The position numbers and the translations under genes are program-made. Of a stretch of DNA of 64,000 nt, positions 41,155 through 50,614 are shown one piece after another. Within the stretch, counting starts at the first letter, position 1; the number at the start of each line of letters is the position of its first letter. Source of the DNA: Blastocladiella emersonii ATCC 22665. Its lineage: Eukaryota; Blastocladiomycota; Blastocladiomycetes; Blastocladiales; Blastocladiaceae. Where the stretch lies: assembly GCA_025594325.1 (NCBI GenBank), contig JANHCV010000010.1, positions 1,178,001-1,242,000 on the forward strand, written 5' to 3'. The notes below the pieces were generated by a model that saw only the letters and a list, made by a program, of their open reading frames with translations, was not told the DNA's origin and searched no databases.

Positions 41155-44100
41155 CGGAGCAGGCCGCGACGTCCTCGAAGCCAAAACCTGCGGATTTGGG
41201 TGGTACAACGGCGATGGCCACGGCGGCCGCCGCCGCGGATAAGATGTCGGTGCCCGCCGACAAGAAGAAAAAAATGAACAAAAAGAAGAAACAAAACATG
41301 AATGATAAGAAGACTAATGGAAAATCTGTTGCTGCGTACTTTGGTGCACTTGTGCGTCTAGAGATGGCGCAGGACCACCTGCACCTCGGCGGGCTCCTCG
41401 CGCATCCAGGGCTCCGCACGGCGCCGATCCCGACGTTCATGATGCTCGACACGGGCGCGCCGGTTAACCTGATCAGCCGCAGGGTGGCCGAGCAGGCCGG
41501 GCTCGTGCCGAAGCGCCTAGCGCGTCGCATCGACCTCCGCGGTGTCGTCGGTTCCGCGCCGGGCCAGCGCCAGTACATCTCGCATTACGTGCACGCGGCC
41601 GTGTCCGTCACGTCGCCCGAGTTCCTGCACGCGGCGGTCGCGGGATCCCAAACCGTGTTCGCGGACGGCGTCGTGCCTCCCGGCGACGCGTCCAAGCAGA
41701 AGCGCGTGGTGGGAGACGCGGGTCGCGCCATCGACATTCCGTGCCTTCATTGCTCGGTCGCGCGCTTCCTCGTCGTCGACTCTCCCGCGTTTCCGGTGAT
41801 CATGGGACTCGAATGGATGGTCGCGAACGGCGCGAAGCCGGATCCGCGCTCGGCCACGGTCGCGATTGACGGCGCGTGCACTGGTCGCTGCGGGTGCCCG
41901 CCCGCCCAGCGCGTCACGGTGGCCACGGTCGCACCGCGCGTCGACCTCGACCCGCTCGCGTGGGACGAGGCACACGGCCCGCCCGAGGCGCCAGATGACG
42001 CGGCGCCGAAGCGCGTGCTGCCCGCCAAGTACCTCAAGTGGGCGCACGTCTTCGATGCCGCCGCGGCGTCCGCGCTCCCGCCGCACCGACCGTACGACTG
42101 CGAGATCGAGCTCGTCGAGGGCGCCAAGGTGCCGTTCCTGCCCGTCTACGCCCTGTCGCAGCCCGAACTCGAGGAGCTGCGCAAGACCATCGACGAGAAC
42201 CTCGCGCGCGGCTTCATCCGCCCATCGCGGTCGCCAGCCGGCGCGCCGATCATGTTCGTGCCCAAGAAGGACGGGTCGCGCCGCATGTGTGTGGACTACC
42301 GCCGCCTCAACGCGCTGACGGTCAAGAACCGCTACGCGCTGCCGCTCATCGCGGAGCTCATGAACCAAGTGCAGGGCGCGCGCATCTTCACCAAGTTCGA
42401 CCTGCGCGGCGCGTACAACCTGGTCCGCATCCGCGAGGGCGACGAGTGGAAGACGGCGTTCCGCACGCGCTACGGACATTATGAATGGATGGTGATGCCG
42501 TTCGGGCTGACCAACGCGCCGGCCGCGTTCCAGGCGTTTGTCAACGACGTGTTCCGCGACCTGCTCGACCGCCGCGGCGTTCTCGTGTACCTGGACGACA
42601 TCCTCATCTTCAGCGAGGACCCCGAAGAGCACACGGCGCTCGTCAAGGAGGTGCTGCAGCGGCTCGCCGACAACAAGCTGTACGTCAAGCTCGAGAAGTG
42701 CGAATTCGACGTGACGCGCGTCGAGTACCTCGGCCACATCCTGACCACCGAGGGCGTCGAGATGGACCCGGCCAAGGTCCGCGCCGTGACCGAGTGGCCC
42801 GCGCCACGGACGGTCAAGGAGGTGCAGGCGTTCCTGGGCCTCGCCAACTACTACCGCCGCTTCATCCCCGAGTTCTCGGAACTGACCATCCCGCTCACCC
42901 GTCTTACGCAGAAGGACACGCCGTGGCGGTGGGGCGACACCGAGGCGGCGGCCTTTGCGGCCATCAAGACGCGGTTCGCGTCCGACCAGTTCCTCGCGCA
43001 CCCCGACCCCTCAAAACAGTTCATTGTCGAGGCCGACGCGTCCAACTTCGCCATTGGGTGCGTCCTGTCGCAGGTCGACAACGAGGGCACGCTGCGGCCG
43101 GTCGCGTTCCACTCGCGCGCGCTCAAGGCGGCGGAGCTGAATTATCCCATCTTGGATAAGGAGCTGCTCGCCATCAAGGTCGCGTTCGAGATCTGGCGCC
43201 ACCACCTCGAGGGCGCGCAGCACCCGGTCGAGGTGTACACGGACCACAAGAACCTCGAGCACTTTCGCACCATGACGGTCGAGTCGCAGCGGCACGCGCG
43301 GTGGGCACTGTTCCTCGAGCGGTTTTCGTTCCGGTTCACGTACCGGCCCGGCGCAATCAACGGGCGCGCCGACGCGCTGTCGCGCCGCGCCGACTACGAG
43401 CTGTTTGACAACCCGATGCTCGGCCGCGCTGTCGTTCCCGCGTCGGCGCTCACGGTGGCCGCCACGGCCGCGGCCAGCGCGCCGCTCGTCGCGGGCACGC
43501 AGGGCGACGACGTGCTCGCCGCGATTCGGGACGGCCTGGCGGAGGACGAGCTCGCGCAGTCGATGCAGCGGAACCCGGGCAAGCACCCGTCGCTCACCAT
43601 GGACCTCGACGGCTTCGTTTGGCGAGACGACCGGCTGTACGTACCGTCAGGCGTCGCGCGCACCCGGGTGATCGAGGAGGCGCACGCGACGCGTGTAGCC
43701 GGTCATTTCGGCGTCCAGCGCACCATCGAGAAGGTGTCGCGCTCGTACTGGTGGCCCGGGATGCGCAAGGTGATCGAGCGGTTCGTCAAGTCGTGCCTCA
43801 CCTGCGCGCGGGCCAAGGTGCCGCGCCACCGGCCTGACGGCGAGCTGCAGCCGCTGCCCACGCCGCCGCGGCCATGGTCGTCGATCTCCATGGACTTCAT
43901 CACGGACCTGCCGCGCAGCAAGGGTCACACCTGCATCATGGTCGTCGTCGATCGGTTCTCCAAGATGACGCACTTCATCCCGCTCGCCGCGCTCCCGACG
44001 GCCGCCACAACCGCCGACGCCTTCATCGAGCACGTGGTGCGGCCGCACGGGCTGCCCGACGACATCGTCTCGGACCGCGGGTCGCAGTTCACGTCGCGGT

Positions 44101-44966
44101 TCTGGTCGGCCATGTGCGAGTCGCTTGAGATCAAGGCCAAGCTCTCGACGGCGTACCACCCGCAGACCGACGGGCAGACCGAGCGCATGAACCAGACCCT
44201 CGAGGTGTACCTGCGCATGTTCGCCAACGAGGACCAGTCGAACTGGGCCGAGCTGCTGCGGTACGCCGAGATGGCCATCAACAACACGGTCAACGAGTCA
44301 ACGGGCATGTCGCCGTTCAAGGCCAACTACGCGTTTGACCCGCGGCTCTCGGCCGCGCCAGTTCGGTCGGATCGGGTCCCGTCAGCCGCCGCGCTGGCCG
44401 AGCGCATTGCCGACGTCCAGGGCAAGCTGCGCGAGAAGGTCGAGCGCGCCAAGGAGCTGTACAAGAAGCACGCTGACCGCCGCCGCCGCGAGGGCCCCGA
44501 CTACAAGGTCGGCGACATGGTGCTGCTGAGCACCAAGAACCTGCGCGTCAACGTGCCCAAGGCCAAGCTCGGGCCCAAGTACACGGAGCCGCTCAAGATC
44601 GTGCGCCTCATCCGGAAATCGGCCGTCGAGCTCGAGCTGCCGCCAACCATGGCGCGCGTCCATCCCGTGTTCCACGTCTCGCTCATCAAGCCGATCGACG
44701 AGCACGACGAGGAGGCGTTCCCGGGCCGCGCGCTGCCGCCGCCAACGCCGTACGCCGTCAACGGGCACGAGGAGTGGACGGTCGAGGCGATCCGCGACGC
44801 GCGCAAGGTCGGCCGCAGCGTCGAGTACCTGCTCAAGTGGCACGGCTGCCCCGAGGACGACAACACCTGGGAGCCGTACGCGAACCTCAAGCACCTCGAG
44901 CTGCTCGCCGAGTTCCACGCGCAGAACCCGTCAAAACCCGACCCGCGGAGGGGGAAGGGGAGATAG
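41139..44966 (+). CDS. pol: Retrotransposon Pol polyprotein (PR-RT-RH-INT-chromodomain)
   Basis: The frame has no early ATG and is reached by a -1 shift, giving about 1275 residues after it. In order: a Lys-rich linker; aspartic protease with LDTGAP (41445); reverse transcriptase with YLDD (42588); RNase H with VEADASN (43027) and TDHKNLEHF; integrase zinc finger HATRVAGHF...CLTCARAK (43680-43815); integrase core with the acidic triad in SMDFIT (43890), SDRGSQF (44066) and GQTERMNQ (44173); a GPY/F-like module; and a chromodomain (EEWTVEAIRDAR...YLLKWHGCPEDDNTWEPYANL, broken here; 44770-44930). Chromodomains steer integration toward marked chromatin. The stop codon touches the 3' LTR. Confidence 0.95.
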   Translation, partial: RQSGVAEQAATSSKPKPADLGGTTAMATAAAAADKMSVPADKKKKMNKKKKQNMNDKKTNGKSVAAYFGALVRLEMAQDHLHLGGLLAHPGLRTAPIPTFMMLDTGAPVNLISRRVAEQAGLVPKRLARRIDLRGVVGSAPGQRQYISHYVHAAVSVTSPEFLHAAVAGSQTVFADGVVPPGDASKQKRVVGDAGRAIDIPCLHCSVARFLVVDSPAFPVIMGLEWMVANGAKPDPRSATVAIDGACTGRCGCPPAQRVTVATVAPRVDLDPLAWDEAHGPPEAPDDAAPKRVLPAKYLKWAHVFDAAAASALPPHRPYDCEIELVEGAKVPFLPVYALSQPELEELRKTIDENLARGFIRPSRSPAGAPIMFVPKKDGSRRMCVDYRRLNALTVKNRYALPLIAELMNQVQGARIFTKFDLRGAYNLVRIREGDEWKTAFRTRYGHYEWMVMPFGLTNAPAAFQAFVNDVFRDLLDRRGVLVYLDDILIFSEDPEEHTALVKEVLQRLADNKLYVKLEKCEFDVTRVEYLGHILTTEGVEMDPAKVRAVTEWPAPRTVKEVQAFLGLANYYRRFIPEFSELTIPLTRLTQKDTPWRWGDTEAAAFAAIKTRFASDQFLAHPDPSKQFIVEADASNFAIGCVLSQVDNEGTLRPVAFHSRALKAAELNYPILDKELLAIKVAFEIWRHHLEGAQHPVEVYTDHKNLEHFRTMTVESQRHARWALFLERFSFRFTYRPGAINGRADALSRRADYELFDNPMLGRAVVPASALTVAATAAASAPLVAGTQGDDVLAAIRDGLAEDELAQSMQRNPGKHPSLTMDLDGFVWRDDRLYVPSGVARTRVIEEAHATRVAGHFGVQRTIEKVSRSYWWPGMRKVIERFVKSCLTCARAKVPRHRPDGELQPLPTPPRPWSSISMDFITDLPRSKGHTCIMVVVDRFSKMTHFIPLAALPTAATTADAFIEHVVRPHGLPDDIVSDRGSQFTSRFWSAMCESLEIKAKLSTAYHPQTDGQTERMNQTLEVYLRMFANEDQSNWAELLRYAEMAINNTVNESTGMSPFKANYAFDPRLSAAPVRSDRVPSAAALAERIADVQGKLREKVERAKELYKKHADRRRREGPDYKVGDMVLLSTKNLRVNVPKAKLGPKYTEPLKIVRLIRKSAVELELPPTMARVHPVFHVSLIKPIDEHDEEAFPGRALPPPTPYAVNGHEEWTVEAIRDARKVGRSVEYLLKWHGCPEDDNTWEPYANLKHLELLAEFHAQNPSKPDPRRGKGR
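44947..44963 (+). promoter_or_regulatory. Polypurine tract
   Basis: A 17-base run of A and G (GGAGGGGGAAGGGGAGA) stands 3 bases before the 3' LTR and overlaps the end of pol. It is the expected primer site for plus-strand DNA synthesis. Confidence 0.8.
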
Positions 44967-45140
44967 TGTCACGGTTCAGTGATCCGACGGCTCGGGCTGG
45001 TGGCGCGGGCTGGTGGCGCAGTCCCTCATAAGCCGAGCGTTGCCCTCGCTCTCCCTCTCTCTTGTCATTCGTGATACAATCCTTCATTATCCGGCTAGTC
45101 ATTCCTCGTGGCACAAGACCCTCCCCCTCGGCACCTTACA
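44967..45140 (+). repeat. 3' LTR (174 bp)
   Basis: Identical by eye to the 5' LTR, which points to a recent insertion. It is followed by the target duplication ACAAC. Confidence 0.93.
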
Positions 45141-46189
45141 ACAACTGCCCGCCAGACGCAGCACTCAGGCTGCCTGCGCAGCTCAACGCGCTTGGCCTAT
45201 TCAACGAGGACTTGACTTTGCCACACTTTGCTCCCAACCTTGGCCATCTGCCGTGCAGTTTGACCATGCTGTACCTCGACCATTGCGCACTCAATGCTGA
45301 GTGCGTCACGCACCTTGCCCGCGGCCTTCCTCCCGCCCTCACATGGTTGACACTCTCCAGTTGCGACTTGGATGATCGTGCTGTTTTTGAACTTTCGCGT
45401 GCCCTACCGCTAAGTCTCACGTACCTTGATTTGAAAGAGAACTCGATTGCTTCGGACGGAGCAATGGCGCTAGGCGAACGACTGCCCCAAGGCTTGGTGA
45501 CCTTGCACCTCAGCAATAATTCCGACATCGGCGTCCATGGCATCCAAGTACTTTGTCAATGCCTCCCTGACTCGGTGGAGGAACTTGATCTCGAATTCTT
45601 GGATGTAAACGAGCTCGCCTTGATTGCCCTGGCCAATCGCGTGCGTCCGTCGCTCAAGCGGCTTCGATTCGGCGGAGCGAATCGCTTTTTCAATGCCCCT
45701 GCCATTGACTTGTCCATGTTGGAAGTCGCTGCGGAACGTCCGGTACCACATGCCTTTCCGGCCCTCAAAGAGTTGGATTTGAACGCATTTCCGTTCGACT
45801 CGAGCTCGAATGTTCAACGGCTTCTTCCCATGTTGGTCGGCCCGTCGATCGAGCGCATTGATATTTCGGCAACTTGCGTCGATGACGATTGTGTCAAGAC
45901 TCTGCTCGAGGTTGCTCCGGCTTCGCTCACCGCGATCCAGTTCTCTGACTGTTCACTGACGGACAAGACGGCCGGGCTTTTCTTTTCTCGTCTGCCACGA
46001 ACAATCTACACGGTCTCTCTCGACCGCAACGACTTTAGCAACGTTGGTTTCATGCTCCTTCTCAACCTTGGGCTTCCGCGCGAGGGATTGCTGAAGTTCA
46101 GGTTCAGGGCTGATGAACTTGGCAGCGCGTTAGTCGAGCTTCATCGGCGCTGCACGAAGGGACATTTCGAAGTCTTTGAGGTTATTTGA
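45141..46189 (+). pseudogene. C-terminal half of LRR gene C1 copy, after the retrotransposon
   Basis: It resumes with CPPDAALRLPAQLNALGLF and continues to the same stop as C1 (...KGHFEVFEVI). The leucine-rich repeats are unchanged relative to the left arm, so the copy was intact until the retrotransposon landed. Confidence 0.9.
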
Positions 46190-46354
46190 TCCTGACGATT
46201 GCTTGCAATGTCGATGCAACGCTCTATCATTTCTCGTGTGTACCGTACCTTGCTCCGTTCTTCTTAGCTCAGCTCGCCAATGACGCGTTGCGCCACGAAG
46301 CAATCCAGGCGCGTCATGGGCAAGGTGACAAATACAATGTGTTTCAGTTCCTCG

Positions 46355-47403
46355 TCAAACTGCCGTCCGCCCAATCCCAACCCCCCGCTGATGCTCGAAA
46401 AAGGTGGCCAGCTTGTTGTCAAGTTCCGGGTGCCGCTTGCGCGGCTCCAGGTAGCTGCCGCTGTCGCGCTTGGTCATGACCTTGCTGGTGCCGCTTGTCG
46501 CTGGAGCCGCTGTCGGCTGCATCTCCTTGGCCAGGAACTGGACCAGCTCGGCCTTTTGCGACGCCTGGTCGAGCTGCTGCTGCCACTTGCGGCGGACGTG
46601 GTCGCGGAAGCTCGGATTTTGGGCTACGTACGGAAACCATGGTTAGGCTGCGCTTCCGTGATCTACCGTCGTTAAACGTACCCTTGAGCGTGAGCGCAAT
46701 GTAGAGCAGCGCCGACGCAGTCATGGACATAAACGGGAACTTGGGCCGGACTGTGCCGACGCGGTCGAGTGCGGCCGTGATGGTCTTCTGCATGGTCTTC
46801 TCGAGGAACACGTTGGCCGGCAGCGACGCCAGCGGGACCGGCGCCACGCGTGGCGGGAGCTTCTTGAGCAGCTTCTGGTGCACGAACGGGTCCGGGGTCC
46901 TATGCAATCGACGTGTCAGTACTGGACCAGCATCGGCGCGAACTCGACGACGTACCGCATGAACTCGTGCATCGCCGCCTCGTCCGCCATGGCGTACAGC
47001 TTCCCGCCGTACTGGACCGCACACTCCATGACGCCGTCGACGTGCCCGCGGTCGCGCAGCAGGCGCACGGGGCAGTACCCGAGGAACTCAAACTTTTTCG
47101 GGAATGCCTGCCGCACGAGCTCGGGCGCAATGTGCACGGGCGCGTCATCCGGGTACGCGACGCTCGCGAACCGGTTGGGGTCCGCAACAAACGCCCGCGC
47201 GTGCCCCGCGCTGCATGTCTGGTACACCTTGCCGCGGTACCACACTGCGTGCTCCCACGTCGCGGGGCACACGTCGAACTGGCGCGTCGGCGACGCGAGC
47301 GACACGGGGCAGTACTCGCGCGCAGGGCCGAGCGGCGTCGTCAGCTTGTTGAGCCCCGCGCGGTACACCGGGACGGGCACGCCCGCGACACGGCCGACGA
47401 CGA
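46355..47403 (-). pseudogene. Truncated AK9-like copy (exons 9 part, 10, 11)
   Basis: Exon-equivalent blocks are 47403-46956, 46899-46682 and 46623-46355, with the same introns as the full gene. It lacks the first eight exons and most of exon 9, including all four P-loops. It keeps only the last two YHS-like modules and the C-terminal tail. It begins where the duplication ends, so it has no promoter of its own. Confidence 0.9.
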
Positions 47404-47405
47404 CG

Positions 47406-47473
47406 TGGTGGCTAGTGAGTGTAGACCTACGAAACGTCCAGGATACACGTGTTTCTGTGCCGTCACAGGATCG
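47406..47473 (+). repeat. 68-bp patch copied from inside the duplication
   Basis: It matches 38891-38958 (same orientation) and 33663-33730 (inverted) with a single mismatch. It sits exactly at the outer end of the right arm, between truncated AK9 and unrelated sequence. Confidence 0.88.
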
Positions 47474-47515
47474 TTAGTCCGCCTGCTGGCTCGCTTGCGC
47501 CACAGTTGTCTCACG

Positions 47516-47539
47516 TCACATGATATCTGAACGCGTCTC
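47516..47539 (-). promoter_or_regulatory. Orphan copy of the composite LRR-family motif
   Basis: TCACATGATATC followed by ACGCGTCTC, almost the same as the sites at 50467 and 52553. By orientation its gene should lie to the left, but the duplicated arm is there instead. Confidence 0.5.
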
Positions 47540-47866
47540 AACCTCTCGCGGCCGCGACGCGTTAGTATTCGAAAAATCCGCGCAACTCATTTGCGAATGA
47601 AATCTTAAATAAATTACAACTTTCTTGAAACTCGGGGGACATAGGTCGACCGCTTGCGGAGGGAAAGGGAGCGTTCGATAATTTTACAGCGAGGAACGGT
47701 CGCAGACGGCTGGAACTGGAGCGTGAGCCGGCACTTGACATCAGGTATCGCAGGGGGCTAGAAGCTGCGGTATCCGGGAGCTATACCTTGTTTGATAATC
47801 CGTTGCTGGTCGTCCCTTGTAGGCGTCAATGCAACACTGCAAGACTACGGATGGCCCACCAGCGTG

Positions 47867-48440
47867 TCATGGATTCGCTTGAGGTCGCTTTTCCACAGAA
47901 ATATACTCGAAAGCGCGGCAAGACGTTTGAAGCTCCTCAATTTCGTTGCGGAGCGAAACGTATTGGGAATACGGCAAAGAATAGCGCCGGATAGCCCCGT
48001 CAGAGGTCAGGTCGGGCTCGCTGTCGCAAATATGAGCAAACTCGATTGAAATTGCATCGAGCTGGCCAGTTTTCTCGTTCGTTCGCGAATATGCAGCGGC
48101 AGTCTCAATGAGGATGAGCCGAAGTTTGGGGACCGAGAACCCCCAAGACGTTTGGGCACTGCGCGCAGTTCACAAGTGTACTGCGACGGCGGCGTGACGC
48201 GTGAACAAGCCAGCGAGCGACTTGCGCCCCGAGGTTCAAGCGAGACTCAAACGAAATTTGAATTCCGCCACGGGTCCAATGCTGTGCAAGTCCTCGCACT
48301 CAAGGCGCTTCAGAGGACTTCATGGGATGCTAAAAAATAACAGCGAGGTGAAACATTCAGGCAGTTCGCCGACCAGCTTTGTCATGTCGTCCAGGATAGC
48401 TCAGTTTCAAGGCAGACGGAACGCTTTCGTGCTGGCAGGC
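47867..48440 (-). pseudogene. Degenerate coding remnant, family unknown
   Basis: This is more AT-rich than the surroundings. On the minus strand an open stretch of about 90 codons (for example LILIETAAAYSRTNEKTG and SLRNEIEELQTSC) ends at TGA 47867-47869. Upstream pieces in shifted frames (DDMTKLVGELPECF, LKRLECEDLHS) also look protein-like. No ATG-initiated frame spans them. I do not recognise the family; it may be a decayed gene or transposon part. Confidence 0.3.
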
Positions 48441-48549
48441 GAGTGATAGTTATTATTTTTTTCTCAATTTGGTGGGGAGAACGTTTGTTCGAAGCGAAGA
48501 AATAACAAAGCCTAAAAATTGTTTTATAGATTAACTAATTGAATGACTA

Positions 48550-50361
48550 CTAAGCGAGGCGAATCGAGTTAGGGTGCTGCTCCATGAACTCGTCATAAGA
48601 ATCCATCATTTCGTCACTTATGTCCTGTTGCGAGAGCTGGATCACCAGACTACCTTTGCGCGCGACAGCCAGGTTCAAGAGATGCTTGTCGCCGACACTT
48701 GAAAAGAAATTGCGAAGGAGACTCAACCCTTTTACAGAGCCAGGTAAGCGTGTCGCGAACATTTCCGCCGACGCATCGCCAAGGTCGCACTGGTCCATGT
48801 AGATGACTCGAAGGCCGGGCAAGGGGATGGCCAGCAACACCTCGACGCACGCGTCGTTGGCGCAGCATTGATTGAGGTTGAGCACGCGGAGGCACGGGCC
48901 AACAACAAGCGGTATCAGTTTCTGAAGAAGTTCGCTGGATCCGGGTCCTCCAAGGAACCCTTCCAGATCGAGCTCCTCAAGCGACGGAAAAGTGTGGATT
49001 GGCGGAGCTGCTCTTTGGCCACTCGCAACGTTGGAATGCGTGCGTGTACCGTCTCCTCGGAACTTGATAACCTTGAGCGCTGGATGCATGCAGGTTGCAA
49101 AATCAAGAAGAGTCAAAGAGTTTGTCTTCAAGTGTCCTATCTCGATTCGTTCCAGTGATGTAGGAAGCTTTTGCAAGAGCGTTTGGTTGCCGCTCATCGT
49201 GATGATCCCGTTCATTTTAAGAACCAGGGCTTTCAAACCAGCGGGAAGTCGTGCGGCGAGTTCCTCGACCCCCAATGTTGTAAGCATGTTGAAGGTCAGG
49301 TCGAGATCCGTGAGGCTTGGGGGTAACCAAGGGGCAAGTTCTGCAACACCAAGGTCGCCAAGATTGCAACTATGTAGACTGAGCGATTCGAGTGAAGTGG
49401 GAAGCTGTCGCGCAAGGTGCGCAGCGCACGCTAAGTCAAGGGGACACCCACTGAGCGAAATGCTGGTCAAGGCGCGGGGAAGGCAGCGGAAAATGACTGA
49501 AGAATGCGGCAACTCCAAATTGCCGAATGAAATGTACAAGGATGAGAGACCCTCCGGCAATGCTAGAGCTGCATTGGGCGGGCAACGAAACGCGATCCGG
49601 TTCGCATTGAGGGTAAGCGTGGAAAGCGAAGGCGGGAATTCGATCGCTTGAAGCCGAGGGAAGTCAAGATCGACCATGTCCAGGGTCAAGGCGGTGACCG
49701 GTCGATTTGGGACGGATAAGGCACGGTTGAGCTGGCGAATGCCAGCCGCAGCGATACGACCGTTTTTAATCTTGATTTCGGATTCGCCATTCAGGACACT
49801 ATCCACAGCTTCCTGGCACTTGATGTCTCCAGCCGCAAGCTTGCCGCCCGTGACACCGTAAAGGGCAAAGTTGCGGTACGCGCGGGCCTCGTTGAGCCGA
49901 CCATCCAGTTCTGCCAGCTCGGCTGCCTCGTCCCAGTTGTCGGAATAACGCGGGGGAACATCAAGGGGAATGGCGACGTTGAGCGGCAAGTAATCGTACT
50001 TGAGTGGCAGGCCAGAGTCGCGCCAGAAATCGAGAACTCTGTACTGGTCGAAGCTTCCATTAACGTTCAAGGCTGCCTCGGTGTACTCCAAGGGAAGGCC
50101 GTGGGCAACCCGGTAACGCAAAAGCTCGACCTGGCCAGCAACACTTGCATCGTCAACCGAAATAGCTAGGACGCGTTCATTTATAGCTTGGAGTACAAGT
50201 GGAGTGAGAGCCCGCGGAGCGACCCGCAGATAAGGTGTAAGCAAGCGGAGATTGAAGCCCGCCTTGTTGCAATCGTGCAGGCGCACGGCCTCGGCGAGGA
50301 TCTGGTCGATGAGCTCCGGTATAGCAAGTTTTGGTTGATGCATAGAGTTGGAACGTTGCAT
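48550..50361 (-). CDS. LRR protein with F-box-like N-terminus (subfamily C2)
   Basis: A single exon of 603 residues from the ATG at 50361 (MQRSNSMHQPKLAIPELIDQ); a second ATG follows six codons later, and the frame beyond begins with GTG. The N-terminal segment LIDQILAEAVRLHDCNKAG...YLRVAPRAL matches C1, as does the linker with FWRDSGLPLKYDYLP. About 13 leucine-rich repeats follow (LPTSLESLSLHSCNLGDLG). It is about as long as C1 but diverged, so the two are older paralogues. The composite motif lies 106 bp upstream. Confidence 0.82.
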   Translation of the reverse strand: MQRSNSMHQPKLAIPELIDQILAEAVRLHDCNKAGFNLRLLTPYLRVAPRALTPLVLQAINERVLAISVDDASVAGQVELLRYRVAHGLPLEYTEAALNVNGSFDQYRVLDFWRDSGLPLKYDYLPLNVAIPLDVPPRYSDNWDEAAELAELDGRLNEARAYRNFALYGVTGGKLAAGDIKCQEAVDSVLNGESEIKIKNGRIAAAGIRQLNRALSVPNRPVTALTLDMVDLDFPRLQAIEFPPSLSTLTLNANRIAFRCPPNAALALPEGLSSLYISFGNLELPHSSVIFRCLPRALTSISLSGCPLDLACAAHLARQLPTSLESLSLHSCNLGDLGVAELAPWLPPSLTDLDLTFNMLTTLGVEELAARLPAGLKALVLKMNGIITMSGNQTLLQKLPTSLERIEIGHLKTNSLTLLDFATCMHPALKVIKFRGDGTRTHSNVASGQRAAPPIHTFPSLEELDLEGFLGGPGSSELLQKLIPLVVGPCLRVLNLNQCCANDACVEVLLAIPLPGLRVIYMDQCDLGDASAEMFATRLPGSVKGLSLLRNFFSSVGDKHLLNLAVARKGSLVIQLSQQDISDEMMDSYDEFMEQHPNSIRLA

Positions 50362-50466
50362 GGTGCCATGAAGGCGAGATACATCGACAGCTCGCGTTCG
50401 GCCCGGGCCGAGCTCAACATCCGCGTGAGGCGGTTCGAGGTTAGCCTTCAAGCCATTCACGCTGCA

Positions 50467-50490
50467 TCACATGATATCCAGTCGCGTCTC
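50467..50490 (-). promoter_or_regulatory. Composite upstream motif of LRR gene C2
   Basis: TCACATGATATC followed by CGCGTCTC, 106 bp before the ATG at 50361. Confidence 0.55.
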
Positions 50491-50614
50491 AAAAGCCTAC
50501 GGAGACGCAAGGGTCTAATGCAGGCAAAATTAATGTAAAACACCCTATTAAATATATGCACATGAGAAAATCGACAAGCTCGCGTGAGGCAGACGGCTCA
50601 GTGGACGTTGTCCA

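Larger units (their letters stand above)
39850..45140 (+). mobile_element. Ty3/gypsy chromovirus retrotransposon, complete, 5291 bp
   Basis: Two identical 174-bp LTRs (TG...CA) flank gag and pol, with the target duplication ACAAC at 39845-39849 and 45141-45145. Gag has a CCHC knuckle; pol has protease, reverse transcriptase, RNase H, integrase and a C-terminal chromodomain, the order typical of chromoviruses. Both frames are open, so it may be able to move. It lies in the same orientation as the LRR copy it interrupts. Confidence 0.96.
38492..47403. repeat. Right arm of the inverted duplication, with nested retrotransposon
   Basis: This is the inverted copy of 30514-34129 (3616 bp) enlarged by 5296 bp (5291-bp element plus a 5-bp target duplication). 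It ends at 47403, inside AK9 exon 9, where homology stops abruptly. It is the derived copy because its AK9 is truncated. Confidence 0.92.
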
